From Amoebophrya sp. A120 (Eukaryota > Sar > Dinophyceae > Syndiniales > Amoebophryaceae), in assembly GCA_905178155.1 (NCBI GenBank), contig CAJINV010000011.1, forward strand, positions 1,949,939 through 2,013,938: 64,000 nt of DNA, read 5' to 3'. This document shows positions 50,659-61,735 of this stretch, one piece after another (position 1 is the first letter of the stretch; every line of letters begins with the position of its first letter). A program made the translations under genes and the position numbers. The notes below the pieces were generated by a model. That model did not search any database, was not told the DNA's origin, and worked only from the letters and a program-made list of their open reading frames with translations.

Positions 50659-52730
50659 GTTTATTGCATCGAATGGAGTTGTTTCATACGGTTACGGATA
50701 CGCGGATATAAATCATCTACAGGAATTTTCAGAACGCAATAAATGTTGAATCGTGATCGTCTTAGTTCGTTGTTTAGAAGCCGAAGCATAACGCTGGAAG
50801 ATGACTACAGGTCGTCCAATTTCGGACTCACCTCAATCGGAAAGAGTTGGAAGCAAGAAACAAGTTCAGGCACAAATACCGCAAGAAGCCTCGCTGTAGT
50901 TAAGACCTCCCTTTCACTTAGTAAGCTCATCACTCCTGATGATCGCTCCATGTACTCGCACACGTCCGACCGTCTGTTATTTCATCTACCACATGATCCA
51001 ATATGTCTGGGTCTGGAAGAGTCCAAGTCTGTCATGCGCGGCTAGCATCACTCTCAACTCTGTGACGAGTGAGCAGGAAACGAGCCTCTTGCCTGTCATG
51101 CAAAAACGCAGTTTGTGATGCGCAAAACGAAACACATAGCAGCTCCAAAACTTGTCTTGCGTCGTGGCTGCGTACTGGAATGCGCCTACCATAATTCACA
51201 GACTTGCATCACAACCTTCCAGACCCAGACGTCTTTGCATTTAATATACCAACTGCTCAATCGATTAAATGCAACTCTCACGCGAGACTGACGAAGTCCG
51301 GTACAACGTCGACGTGTTACAAAGAGTACTTGCACTTCTCATCGACGCTCCAAGTAATAGAACAATGAAGACCACGTATTTAATTGTTTCATGACTTCAT
51401 CTGATCTCCTCGAATAAGAAGTTGGAAACGGTATTAACGGATCTTCCCAAACACACAAGACAGCTCTACTACTTGTTCCTTGACGCGATTTGCGCACCAT
51501 GATACCGCCGTTCCTTATCGCGACGCTGCAAACTTGTTTAGTTCCCCTGCAATTCCAATTCGGCAAGCGAGTCGTGAAAAAAATTGCAATAATTCAGTAG
51601 ACCATGACTAAGATAAATACAGGCAATTTGGCGCTTTGCTGCATTGCGCATCCACTTCAACCTAAGAACCCTCCGCCCTACTGGCTATCGTTGACATTCC
51701 ACATATTCTTTCCTGCTATGGTTGGAATACTTACAGGAGCCTCTGTCACTTACTTAATTCCTCCGGCGTAAAAATATGCAGTCCCAGTGTAAGTAAAGTA
51801 TCTTTATCGCGCATTTCTATTTCTAACCGGTGGCGCATCCCCTGGGACGTTTGCGGACCCACTGTGAATGCTTAAGAAAGTTAACATCAACATTCATCCC
51901 ACGTCCATTCGTAGATGTGGAGAGGGAGGAAAGACGGGAAATAAATGTCACCAGCAAATAATTGAAGACAGAATTCGTAGAACTATGTCGTATATGATAA
52001 TCAAGCGCGTTTTTGAAAAAAGTGCCGACGCGAAATGCAGAGCGTTCTTCTATCTTCTTTCGGCTGGCGCTGGCGGCTTCAACCTACTTCAACTTCTTGT
52101 TCTTCAATTATTACGATTACAGATACAAAAAAAAAAAAACAACTATGGCTTTTGCTCGGAAACAGTTTCTTTGCGTTGTGTGCACTTAATCTAAGTCCGG
52201 ATGCAGTTCGTGAGTACTTCATGCTGCTTGCTGCTGCACACAGAGAAAAAAATTGAAATTCGTTTGAGTTGCGTGTGATTCAGAAGAAGTAAAATAATGA
52301 ATACGGCATCGTGAAAAGAACGCGACGCTATTCAAACAAAGTCTTTTTGCTTCTTCACCATCGCAGAGCGAGATGGAAGAATGCGCCGACTTTTTTGATA
52401 CTGTGGTGGTGAAAAGACGCCAGTACTCATAATGATAAGAGAAAGACAGCAATAGCATAGCAATCCGTGAACAGGCCTACAGCATGTGAAAAATTTTAAG
52501 TAAAAAAAAAACAAACTTCAGGATCCTCGAGTCGTCTCTGCGAAAGTAACTGATTGGACGGACCCATGAAAAAAATATACGAAACTAGGCGGACACCTCT
52601 GTATTATTGCGGTGGCCGTGGTACAATGCAGAGGGTTAAAGAACGAGTGGGTCCTGTCGGAAATCTCGAGTCTTGATCAAGAAGTGCCGCTAGGCGTACA
52701 AGTGTAAATAGAGATACAGCAATTTTGGCC
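50659..52730. other. Intergenic with one introner; no confident gene
   Basis: Besides the IE at 50992-51246 nothing is recognised. A plus-strand ORF (ATG 50743) stays open across the excised IE to a TGA at 51366, 121 residues, but opposes the direction of all other genes and resembles no family. Poly-A and T runs around 52127-52140. Confidence 0.4.
50992..51246. mobile_element. Introner element, family A, outside any recognised gene
   Basis: 255 bp; repeat TACCA at 50987-50991 and 51247-51251; left end decayed to CATGATCCAATATG. Could lie in the 5' leader of the small MsrB gene or in an unrecognised gene. Confidence 0.85.
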
Positions 52731-54713
52731 TTAACTACTTAGAGAAGCCTTACCCTTTTCAGGGCCCGCAGAAGGGGGCCCGTCTAGGGAAAGCACACGC
52801 CCCAAACCGAACGAGGGACTGCCGGCGGAGCTACTACGAGGAGAAGCGGTACTTGTACTACTAGCATTGCTATCGTCATCGTCCAGTGTTTCAGCCGGTT
52901 GCTTCTGCGTCGCTGTCATTTTCATTTCTACGTCGCGGACTGTCCAAGACGAACCGCTCGCGCGCTTTGCGATGATTTTAAGTTTGTCGCCCAGCGGCTT
53001 TTGAGAAAATTCGAGCAATTCCTGTTTTTTCCGTAAAACCACCTCCGTGGTTTGTCCCATTCCGGCAATTACGGAGAATACATTCTCCGCGAAATTCGCG
53101 AAGCGCTCAATCGGAATTTTTCTTTTTACTTGTGACAAAACCTTTCTGAAAACATCGGCCACTTGTTTACCCAACGCCTTGCCAAGCACCTCGATAAGCT
53201 TCGACCTCTTTTTGCTACTCCAGTTGATAACAAAGCACTTGCCGTTAGGTCCTCCAAACGCGAGCGCCCACAGAAGCTTATTCGGAGATGATCCTGCAGT
53301 TGAAACCTTGGGGCCACTGTCCGTCTTCGGCAAATAACGAGTTCGGGTTTCCTTTTCCAGGTCTATAATTAATTCAAGTTCCCTCCGAACTCGATCATCA
53401 GCAGAAGCTTGCAGCGTTTCAAGTTCAAGCTCTAGCTGCCGCTGCTTCTCCTGCAAAGAGCGTATTTCTGGGCTTTTTTGAAAAAGTATTCTTTCTGCCT
53501 GATATTTTCTGACGTCCACGCCCTCCTCAGTCGACAAAGGTCTGTATTCATGATGACCTGAATCTCCTGAATCCACATCGACATCGCCCTGATCTCCCTG
53601 AGGCGGAGAAGGTAAAGTAGGAGTCTTTCGCTCCTCGGCACGTTTGTGTATCCGGCGCACAAGAGTCTTCCGAAGAGCTTCATATGTTAAGAAACCTTCT
53701 GGAGAAAATTCTTCTTCTTCATCGGCCGCGTGGATTTCCTTAAGCAGCTCCTGCCCGTCTTCATCGAAAAACCGAAAGTTCTCTTCCATTACCAGCGTTT
53801 TCTGGTAAGCGATAAAATCCAGAATCTGTCGGTCGAGTTCTACTAGTAGTTCTCCGGACATTGAAGAGTAGAAAGTCGCGAAGAGGCTGGAAAGAGACGG
53901 ACCGAAGAGTGGCACAGCTGCAAGTGCCGACCGCACAGGTGAAAGGATACGATCTATAACGAGTTCTTTCAGGGCCTTCGTGAACTCGTCGACGCATATG
54001 TCGCCGCTGTTGTCCGCGTCCATGTTGGGCATCTCCGAAACGGCGATAGACTTGGCCATGTCGGCCATCGACTCGGGCATTGCATCGAGTATCTTTTGGA
54101 GGCTATCGGCCAGGGTAGCCATGAGACCCTCGGCGTTCTGGTTCATCAGTTCATCGTACTGGGCATGTAGGATATCGAAAAAACTCGGAATCGGTAATAC
54201 CAGGTAGCCGTTTTCGTAATGTTTGTTCATGATCGCTTGTATTTTTGTTCTTTTATCTTTTTCAGACCCATCGGCTTGCGGATACTGAGCGCCGCTTTCA
54301 AGAAGTTCCATGGTTGCGCTCCATTTAGCACAACCATGCAATGCGGAGATTTTCCGCGCTATTCCAGTGACGTACTCCGCTTCGGCCATGTCGTTCTTGA
54401 CTCCGTAGGAGTTAGCGAAAAACATGTACATGCACCGTTTTCCCTTCCCCTCTGGCGGCGCGGCCTGCACGTCCCTCGCCTGACGGGGATGCAGTACTTC
54501 TGCGATTGCTTCGTCGAGAGCGTGTGTCGACGCGAGGATTTCCCCCATGTCCTGCGCACGGGACCGGCGATCCGGGTTGTCTCTCTGTGATGCTAGATAC
54601 GTCAGAAGCAAGTACGGGTCGTTGCACTTCGGCATCCAAAATTTTTTTAGATTTGCTTTGTTGCTGTAATCTCCATGGATCCCCGCCGGCGAACAGGCCT
54701 GTGCGCCGATCAT
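52731..54713 (-). CDS. EF-hand protein, function unknown, intron-free coding region
   Basis: 660 residues from the ATG at 54713. One clear EF-hand loop, DADNSGDICVDE (about residues 236-247), with acidic residues at 1, 3, 5 and 12 as needed for calcium. Before it, a helical domain with CMYMFFANSYGV; after it, an amphipathic stretch (LSPVRSALAAVPLFG), a charged coiled-coil candidate around 420-470 (LQEKQRQLELELETLQ), and a Ser-rich tail. No family recognised. No IE in nearly 2 kb of coding DNA. A GT-AG intron (54742-54896) and an acceptor TTTTTCGCAG at 54963 lie upstream; the small exon 54897-54962 is open in the same frame but has no ATG, so it is either 5' leader after trans-splicing or more N-terminal coding sequence. 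The previous gene ends only about 80 bases upstream. Confidence 0.75.
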   Translation of the reverse strand: MIGAQACSPAGIHGDYSNKANLKKFWMPKCNDPYLLLTYLASQRDNPDRRSRAQDMGEILASTHALDEAIAEVLHPRQARDVQAAPPEGKGKRCMYMFFANSYGVKNDMAEAEYVTGIARKISALHGCAKWSATMELLESGAQYPQADGSEKDKRTKIQAIMNKHYENGYLVLPIPSFFDILHAQYDELMNQNAEGLMATLADSLQKILDAMPESMADMAKSIAVSEMPNMDADNSGDICVDEFTKALKELVIDRILSPVRSALAAVPLFGPSLSSLFATFYSSMSGELLVELDRQILDFIAYQKTLVMEENFRFFDEDGQELLKEIHAADEEEEFSPEGFLTYEALRKTLVRRIHKRAEERKTPTLPSPPQGDQGDVDVDSGDSGHHEYRPLSTEEGVDVRKYQAERILFQKSPEIRSLQEKQRQLELELETLQASADDRVRRELELIIDLEKETRTRYLPKTDSGPKVSTAGSSPNKLLWALAFGGPNGKCFVINWSSKKRSKLIEVLGKALGKQVADVFRKVLSQVKRKIPIERFANFAENVFSVIAGMGQTTEVVLRKKQELLEFSQKPLGDKLKIIAKRASGSSWTVRDVEMKMTATQKQPAETLDDDDSNASSTSTASPRSSSAGSPSFGLGRVLSLDGPPSAGPEKGKASLSS

Positions 54714-55043
54714 TTCAACTGCGCTGGCTTCTTTCCCGACCCTGTGATAACGTAGATAAGGGCCAAATATTCATCTCGCTCGATTAAAACAAGAGAGGAC
54801 GCATCGTGTGTGCACGCAATATTGTTTGCAAAGACAATCTCCAGGATGGTGTCCTCCGGGGGAGGGCAGACCGCAATGTAAATGGGCATCTCATACCTGC
54901 CGTTCCCGTTTCTAGTAAGTACTACAAACTTCCCTATATCAAGCTCAAGCGTTCGCTCACGTCTGCGAAAAACAAACTACTTACATACTTTTTGTAGTCT
55001 GCAAATTCTTGTTGCTATTCAGAAATAATTCGGCACAAGAGAC

Positions 55044-58000
55044 TCATGAGCCTTCATATATCAAAGTCCAACAAGTGTAGACGTCTTGTTCTCGAAACCA
55101 AATTAGTAAAAAAGTGAGCAAGTAGCAACACCCTTTCTCCTCGCTTGATGTGGCCGGCGCGAGAGGCTTCCCCGTCGGATGCGCACTAACGTCGCTGTGC
55201 CTGTTTGGGTTTACCTGGAGGTATAGGGAATTATATATTTTGCAGGTTCTTCAATTCAACACTGGGAAGGGGAGCCCGGACCTCTAGTTTCTGCAGCCTC
55301 CTAATCTATATCTATTCGCCGCGGTTCTACATCTACTCCAGCTCCAGCAGTAAAATACAGAAAGCCAAACGAAAAAAACAGCCATGCCATAACGGAGAGA
55401 TGAAGCTGGGAGACTCAACAGTACTTAAGGCGCCAAGCAAGGGCCCTGGTTTTCTTAGATAAGCTCGTTTTCCCGAGCGTCTGACAGAAAGCCAAGTGGT
55501 TGGGGTGTTCTCGAAGTGTTTGTGCTTGTACATATTAAAGCTTTGTTTACAGTGAAGCCCACGTGTAGTGCCTGACTACTTATACCTCCCGAAAGCTTTC
55601 TCGTTCCGCAGGCAGGTCGCCTCCGCCATTCGCCTCGCTCGGGGCCGAGTCTTTGTGTTCCGGTTGGGCGACCGCGGTACTGCCACTGGTCTCGTGTTTG
55701 GACCTGGAAACAAAGGAAATTGGAACTAATCTCACTGCTCCTTTTCAACCCAAGAAAGCGCCTCTGTGCTATTGCTCAAAACAGACAGGATGATGCCAGT
55801 GGCACTAGCCCTGGTGACAAAATAGTTGCGAGCAGTCGGTCTGCGTCAAGGATCTGGGCCTTTGCGGTGAAAAAAGGACCCAGCATTGAGCTGCACCTGC
55901 AAACCGAACGCCCTTGTTCGTGGTAAAAAATTTTCGACTTCGAGGATAAACATGCAACTCATACAACATCCACTCACGCTTAATACCCTCCGGCTTCGCT
56001 TGGTGCGGCGGGTGCGAGGGGCTTCTCCGCCGGCGAGTCTTTTGGGCCCGGGACTTTCTCTGTCTGTTTTTTGAATTCGCCGGACCTGTCGCTGTGTGGG
56101 TTTACCTGGTGTGGGATTTCCAACATCAACTCAAAGCAATCAAGCCCGAACTACTTCGCACTTTCTGCAGCTTTGTAGCTGTAGTCCGTTATCGGAAAAT
56201 TTACAAAAGACAGCAACGAATCAAACGAAAACAACAGCGATGAAGAAGTGGTTGGGTGCCGCGCGCTGACAATCATGGTCTTTCTATATATTATATGCAC
56301 AAAGAAGTCGTGAAACGTACAAACCGCAAATGCTGCTGCTGCTTTAACATTACTATTATCTTCGATCTATTCCTGGGCACGCAAAACAAAGTAGAGAGCG
56401 TTTCGCAAAATTATACATAGAGTTCCCCTTACAACTACTTAGGCCTCCGCCTACTTCCTGACTATACCTCGCGAAAGCTTTCTTGTTCCGCACCTAGATC
56501 GGCCGCGCCCGTCGCCTCGCTGGGCACCACACCCCCTTGTTCCTCTTTAGCGACCGCGGTACTGCCACTGGACTCGTCTTTGTACCTGAAAACAAACGAA
56601 ATTGAAACTAGTCTCACTGCTCTTTTTCACCCCGAAGCGCCTCGGTGTCTAAGTCTATGACGAAAGCACGCTATTTAATAAAACAAACAGGACGACGTCA
56701 CTCGCCGTCGCTCTGTTGATGAAATAGTGATGGACAGTTGGTCTGCGTTCAGTCTTAATTGGTCCTCTACGACGAACAAAGGCCGAGCATTCAGCAGCAC
56801 GTGGAAACCGAGCCCTTTTGTTTCTGTTATATTAAACTTCAACTTTCGGCTTTGAGGATGGACATGCAATTCATATACGAAATTCTACTCTCCGCTAACG
56901 CTTAGTACCCTCGTCCGGCGTCACTTGGTGCAGCGGGTGCGAGGGGCTTCTCCGCTGGCGAGCGCGAGTCTTTTGGGCCCGGGGCTTCCTGTGTCTGCTC
57001 CTTGAATTCGCTCGTCGAGCTGTCGCTGTTGGGGTTTACCTGGTGTGGATCATTTTGTGAGGTTTTTCAACTGAAAATCAACACTGGTGAGAGACCAAGA
57101 GCTCCCACAACTTTCTGTAGCCCTACAAGTACAAGTACTTTCTTCGTGACATCAAAACACTCCTGTACACTTACAGCGAAACTGCAACAGCGCTACTAGT
57201 TCCCACAGGTAAAAAAGTACCTCGAGAAAGTTTTCTCGTTCCGCAGCCAAGTCGTTCTCACCCGTTGCCTCGCTCGGCGGCGAGTCCTTGTGTTCCTGTT
57301 GGCCGACTGAGGTACTGGCACTGGTCCCGTGTTCTTTATACCTGAACAAAGTTCATAAGCGCTTTTTCATCGCGAATTGCCTCGTCATGTGAAGCTAAAA
57401 CAGACTCGATGTTAGTGTTACACGACAAAACAATAACGAGCAGAAGTAGTCAGGCTACTTTCGATTTCAAAAATTTAACCTTTACGAAAAAGTCCAAACA
57501 TTCAAGTGCAACTGCAAGTGCAAGAAAAATTACGACTTTCTCACGGCAGTCGAGCATGCAACGCGTAGAAAATCTACCCTAGTCTAGTGCTTAATAGTAC
57601 CCTGCCACTTCGCCTGGTGTGGTGGGTGCGAGGGGCTTTCCTTCCGCCGATGCCTTCGATCCCGGTACCGGGGCCGCATCGACCTCGGCGTTGCCGCCAT
57701 TCTGGTGTCGTGCTCGTGTGTGCTATTTTGAAAGGTTGACACAAATATAAAACTTCAAGAAGCGCACAGTCATGCGCCAAGATGTCAAAGGAAGTCACTG
57801 AGTGAGACAAGTTTACTGACTACTAACTAAAGTGCGTTGTTAATATATAGGCGTGAAAATTTGGTTTCCCATACAGTAAACGAAGGGTAAGCTATTTCAT
57901 CATGATTTATGCTACGTGTAGTATACATCGCCAGTAGCCAGTATGCATTGCAAATATGTCTGCGTCTGGAAACATGCGAACTTGTGGGGCCCTCTGTCGG

Positions 58001-60151
58001 TGCCAGTCCCACAAAAATATATCATGCACAAATAGCACAAGCTTGCCACTTCTAGCCACACTGAGTAAGGAGCATTCCTCATGCATAGTAGGCATCGCAA
58101 GACCCATCGCCATGCAGAAGTACCTCCGTCCTGCATGACAACGCTCAGCGTTTCTATTCCAGACCCTGACATATTTGCAGTTGATAGCCACGTCCGCCTC
58201 GCCTTTCGGCTTGCTGACCTGCGAGTCGGCACCTTGTTGCTGTTTTTGTATCCCATGAAAAAACTGCTTCACTGTGATCTGATGGCATGGCTTTACAAGA
58301 TCATTTGCATCACATTTCAGTTTGCTGTTACAGAAACTTTGCCTCCCAAGGGAAAACATGCTCAAAAGTCCAATGGTCTGCAATTGTAACAAGACAAATA
58401 GTTCTGTGCTCCATTCTATGCGTCACAAGTTCACAGCAAAGCAGAGTTTTGTCTCGATATCTTGGGACAAGGAAGTACTAGACTGCTCCGTTTGCGTGTA
58501 CCTATCGGCGAAAAAAATTGTGTTAGTGTAGGATAATGATATTATTTGTGAAATTAAAATATTGCCACACATCTACACTTGTCATACCAGACAAGCACGA
58601 AGTCCCTGTTCTTCATATGCGACGACGTTTGGACATACTTACACTTTCCGCCCGGCAGGGAAGCAAATTTGTCATGCTTTCACAGCAACAATTCTGCTGC
58701 ACTAACGCTGTCTGGTTTCCTCATGGATAATATTAGTACCTCGAAGAAAACAGAGGACGAGACGTCGCGACAGAGTTCGCGGGTAAAGACTTGTTCACTT
58801 TATTGCGCAAAGTTCGTCGGGTAATTCCTTATACTTACCTAATATCATGAAGCTTTAATATATTTATATTTGTTGTAAAAAAACCGCGTACAGTCGTATC
58901 CTGAGTAAACACGCACGCACCCCAGCGAGCTCGTCGTACTACAAATTTGGATATTCTAAATTCGAACAAAAAAGTGGATCTGCAGTGGTGCACCTGCAAC
59001 TGCTAGCTTAAAATTATGACTAGATCCAACTGGTGTCTTGTCATGCACGATTCGCAGAGCTGCTTAATTCGTCGTGTGTAATCTTGACTCTCTGCGGCGG
59101 GGTCGTGGGTAAGTTTTCACATAGGATAAGTCGGATTTTTTCTTCCATCTTTGTTTCGCTTCGTGTTCGTCGTTGGGAATCATACGAAAAAAGTGTTTTA
59201 TCACTGTAAAATAAGGATTTTATATCCATTGCAAATTTCGCACGACAAGTTTGTTCTATTTGAATGATACACGTTAGCACCAACATTTCTGCGACATACA
59301 TTCATCTGGATCTGCATTTAAAAAAGTTTACAGTGAATAAACAGTTTTTTCTATACGATAGGGTGCGTAGCGACTGTTGTGTAACGCCGCCAAGTATTCG
59401 ATTGAAGGCCCGGCGTATGAGAGTGCACAACTACGTCCCCTCCCACTCCCCCTCGTTGTGTTGTGCATCACAGTAGTAGTACCAAGCCCACTTCACTGCT
59501 TGGCACTGGTTGGGCATGGCACTGGTTGCGCATGGCAGGTTCTAGGAGTAGCGGGAGGATCCGAAGGACCGCGGCACAAACCTGCGTAAACTTGTCACAC
59601 AAAATGAACTTGCACTTTCGCCAGCCCTTTTGTTGTTACGAAAAAGAAAAATGCCCCTGAAATTATGATTCGGAGAGGAAGAAAGTTGTGCGTTCTCATA
59701 TGCTCCTGCCGCCAAGGCTCGCTTGTCCCCCGCCCGTATCTTGTTCTGCCTGTATGTATGGGCAATTTGGTAAAGATTTGTTTTTACTTTTAGCGAACGC
59801 CAGCTACTTCTATTACACGTTGACTCGATAACTAAAAATGCATACAAGAAATATACGAGTTGTGGGTACTATAGCTTTCTCATGGAGAGAATGGCTCCCT
59901 TCGTGTCATGTGCAGTTGGTCTTGGTGGTCTACTTAGCAGTATAGTAGTTATTAACCACTCTTTTGAATTTTCATCTTGATGGAGAAACGACGCTACCGA
60001 GGAAAGATACCTTTTCGTTCCTCCTGCCCAACGCGGCGACGAGCGTCGGCCCGCCGCCCGTGCCGCCCCAAACGACCAGAGTTGTAAAGGTGAAGAAGAA
60101 CTGGGACGCGCACCAGCACGTCAGGACCGCGAGAAGCTTGAACATTTTCAT
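55044..60151 (-). CDS. Secreted low-complexity protein with tandemly duplicated exon pairs
   Basis: Start ATG at 60151. Exons: 60011-60151, 59701-59749, 59361-59415, 59129-59179 (+58892-58896), 58740-58797, 58460-58501, 58187-58248, 57927-57941, 57601-57701, 57221-57341, 56909-57039, 56468-56585, 55987-56105, 55586-55703, 55044-55214; 1332 nt, 443 residues. Exon 1 gives a classic signal peptide (KMFKLLAVLTCWCASQFFF). The C-terminal half is three repeats of an A-B exon pair: A ends in KPLAPxxPxxAG, B has the pattern YKxExSGSTAV...PSEATG..DL.AE.E.F.E, and a last A-like exon ends in CYLLTFLLIW, a possible anchor. Repeats are rich in Pro, Glu, Ala and Ser and likely disordered. A-B introns are GT-AG; the five IEs are all upstream of the repeats. 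No homologue recognised; a surface or secreted role is inferred. Confidence 0.78.
55586..57701 (-). repeat. Tandem array of A-B exon pairs
   Basis: Pairs 57601-57701/57221-57341, 56909-57039/56468-56585 and 55987-56105/55586-55703, about 800 bp apart. Introns are related between units as well. Each pair starts and ends in phase 0, so units can be gained or lost without frameshift. Confidence 0.88.
57942..58186. mobile_element. Introner element, family A (exon-pair gene)
   Basis: 245 bp; flanks GCCAG and GCCAC. Leaves a short exon (57927-57941) on its left. Joins GEADV to ATGD. Confidence 0.9.
58249..58459. mobile_element. Introner element, family F (exon-pair gene)
   Basis: 211 bp; flanks TTTTG and TCTTG. 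Joins STSLSQ to EQQQGADS. Confidence 0.88.
58897..59128. mobile_element. Introner element, family C, at an exon edge
   Basis: 232 bp; repeat AGTCG at 58892-58896 and 59129-59133. The left repeat copy is directly followed (minus strand) by GTACGC, an ordinary donor, so the element landed in the last five coding bases of the exon. Confidence 0.87.
59180..59360. mobile_element. Introner element, family F (exon-pair gene)
   Basis: 181 bp; flanks GGGAA and GGGTG (3 of 5). Joins NSRYAP to NDEHEAK in frame. Confidence 0.82.
59416..59700. mobile_element. Introner element, family G (exon-pair gene)
   Basis: 285 bp with family G ends; flanks CGGCG and TGCTC no longer match. Removal of element plus five bases keeps the frame (LGGRS to RPSIEYL). 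Confidence 0.82.
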
Positions 60152-61735
60152 CTCCTGATGGATCGCTTTAGTTTTATGCCATAGAAAACGTCAAAGCACA
60201 CCCGTTTACTATGATTCGTATTCTCTTACTCACCGCGAGATGCAAAAGTTTTATTTGCCTGCTGTTGTGTCTCGTTGGCTCTGTTTGGCATCATGACGGG
60301 TTGTTTTCTTGGCACCGTTCTCATGCCACATGTTCCGAGTTGCATTCTCGATTTTGCATCACAGAAAGTCGACCCTGCAGCGGATCATCAATAACAACAC
60401 TTTTTTTCTGTAAAAGCAACACATTTTTTTTCTTCTTAAAGGCATGGGTGTTGTACTTTTTATTTTCTGCATGATACGCTTGCTCCGTTTCTTACACCAC
60501 GACGGGAAAAGCTATGCTCGACGTTGTGAAAGAAATTTTCGAACCAACTACACGGAGACCGCTTGGTGCGCCAGCACCTCCCGTGCCAACAAAGTCTGCG
60601 CGAAAAAACTACCTTACCTCTTCAGCTTCTGAAATCATAAATTCCCGAAGAATAAAGCCAGAATGTTGAAGAGCAGCCCAACACACTTTTTAATGCAATT
60701 ACAATTCGAATTTGATGATACCGTAGTTTGTTCAAGAAACAGCCAGTTTCAGTCCGACGTAAGTCCGGCGGATCAATTAAGTTTGCGTCCGTCCGATGTG
60801 AGACCAGCGGATGAGAACTAAACAAAGAGGAAGCCTGCTGGAGTAAGATTAACACTAATTTCATAATTTCAATTTTATTCATTGGAGAATAGTACTACTA
60901 TTCACTACGCCTTGGTCTGGTTTATGCGGGGCGCTCCTTCGATGTGTTTCGAAAGAAAATGCGCTGAGTTCTTCGGTAGACACGGCTTGCCCGCTTTACT
61001 TCTCGGAATAATTGACAACTTCGTGTCGTGAAGAAACGTTCTACTTCCAAAAAGAGACCCAAGCTCGCTTGTTTCTTGCCATTTTCACAGGAAGATCTTC
61101 TCGCGCACGCCTCTATGTAAAAACCACCTGGATCTTCACAACGTCTTCAGTTGCCGGAGCAGCTCGGCTTTTCTCTACTGTCTGTCCTTGAGATCGCTTG
61201 TATGTTGCACATCAGCTCGGTCTATTATGTAACCTTGATCAATTATACAGGGAGCACAGTTGCACCCCTCGTTACAACTTCACTCAACGCAGGATGAACC
61301 TGTTTGATCTGCCGTTGGTCTCCTGAAAATTATGGTATAAGTAGTACTTCTTCGAAAATCCAACATCGCGCGGTTCAGGTTGACAGGTCTGACAACTTCC
61401 TTCTACTTCTTGTCTTCGTGATACAACTTTTGTCATTCTCGTCCTACGATCTTACATCTACAGTGGTAGTATAGCGAAGTCTTGCAGTCGCAGCTGTCAA
61501 AATTGAAGAAAAATCATTTCATCCGAACCTTCTTGTTCATAGATATATCAAACAAACGGTTACTTTCAATGTCCAATTCAAGTCATGCGTGCAGTCTGAT
61601 TTTTGCTCGCGTCGTCCTCCGCGTGCACACCGAAACTCACTGTTGAAACGAAACCATCGTATACTGATGTAAGGAGCATTGAAACAAATTTTGCAGCAAG
61701 CAGGAGCTTCACCTCTCCTCGTTGTGCTACTTTCT
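60152..61735. other. Intergenic; one weak candidate exon
   Basis: A minus-strand ATG at 60882 opens an exon with a hydrophobic start (MKLVLILLQQASSLFSS) and an in-frame GT donor at 60721, so a small secreted-protein gene is possible; downstream exons could not be settled. No IE copies between 59.7 and 61.9 kb. Confidence 0.35.
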
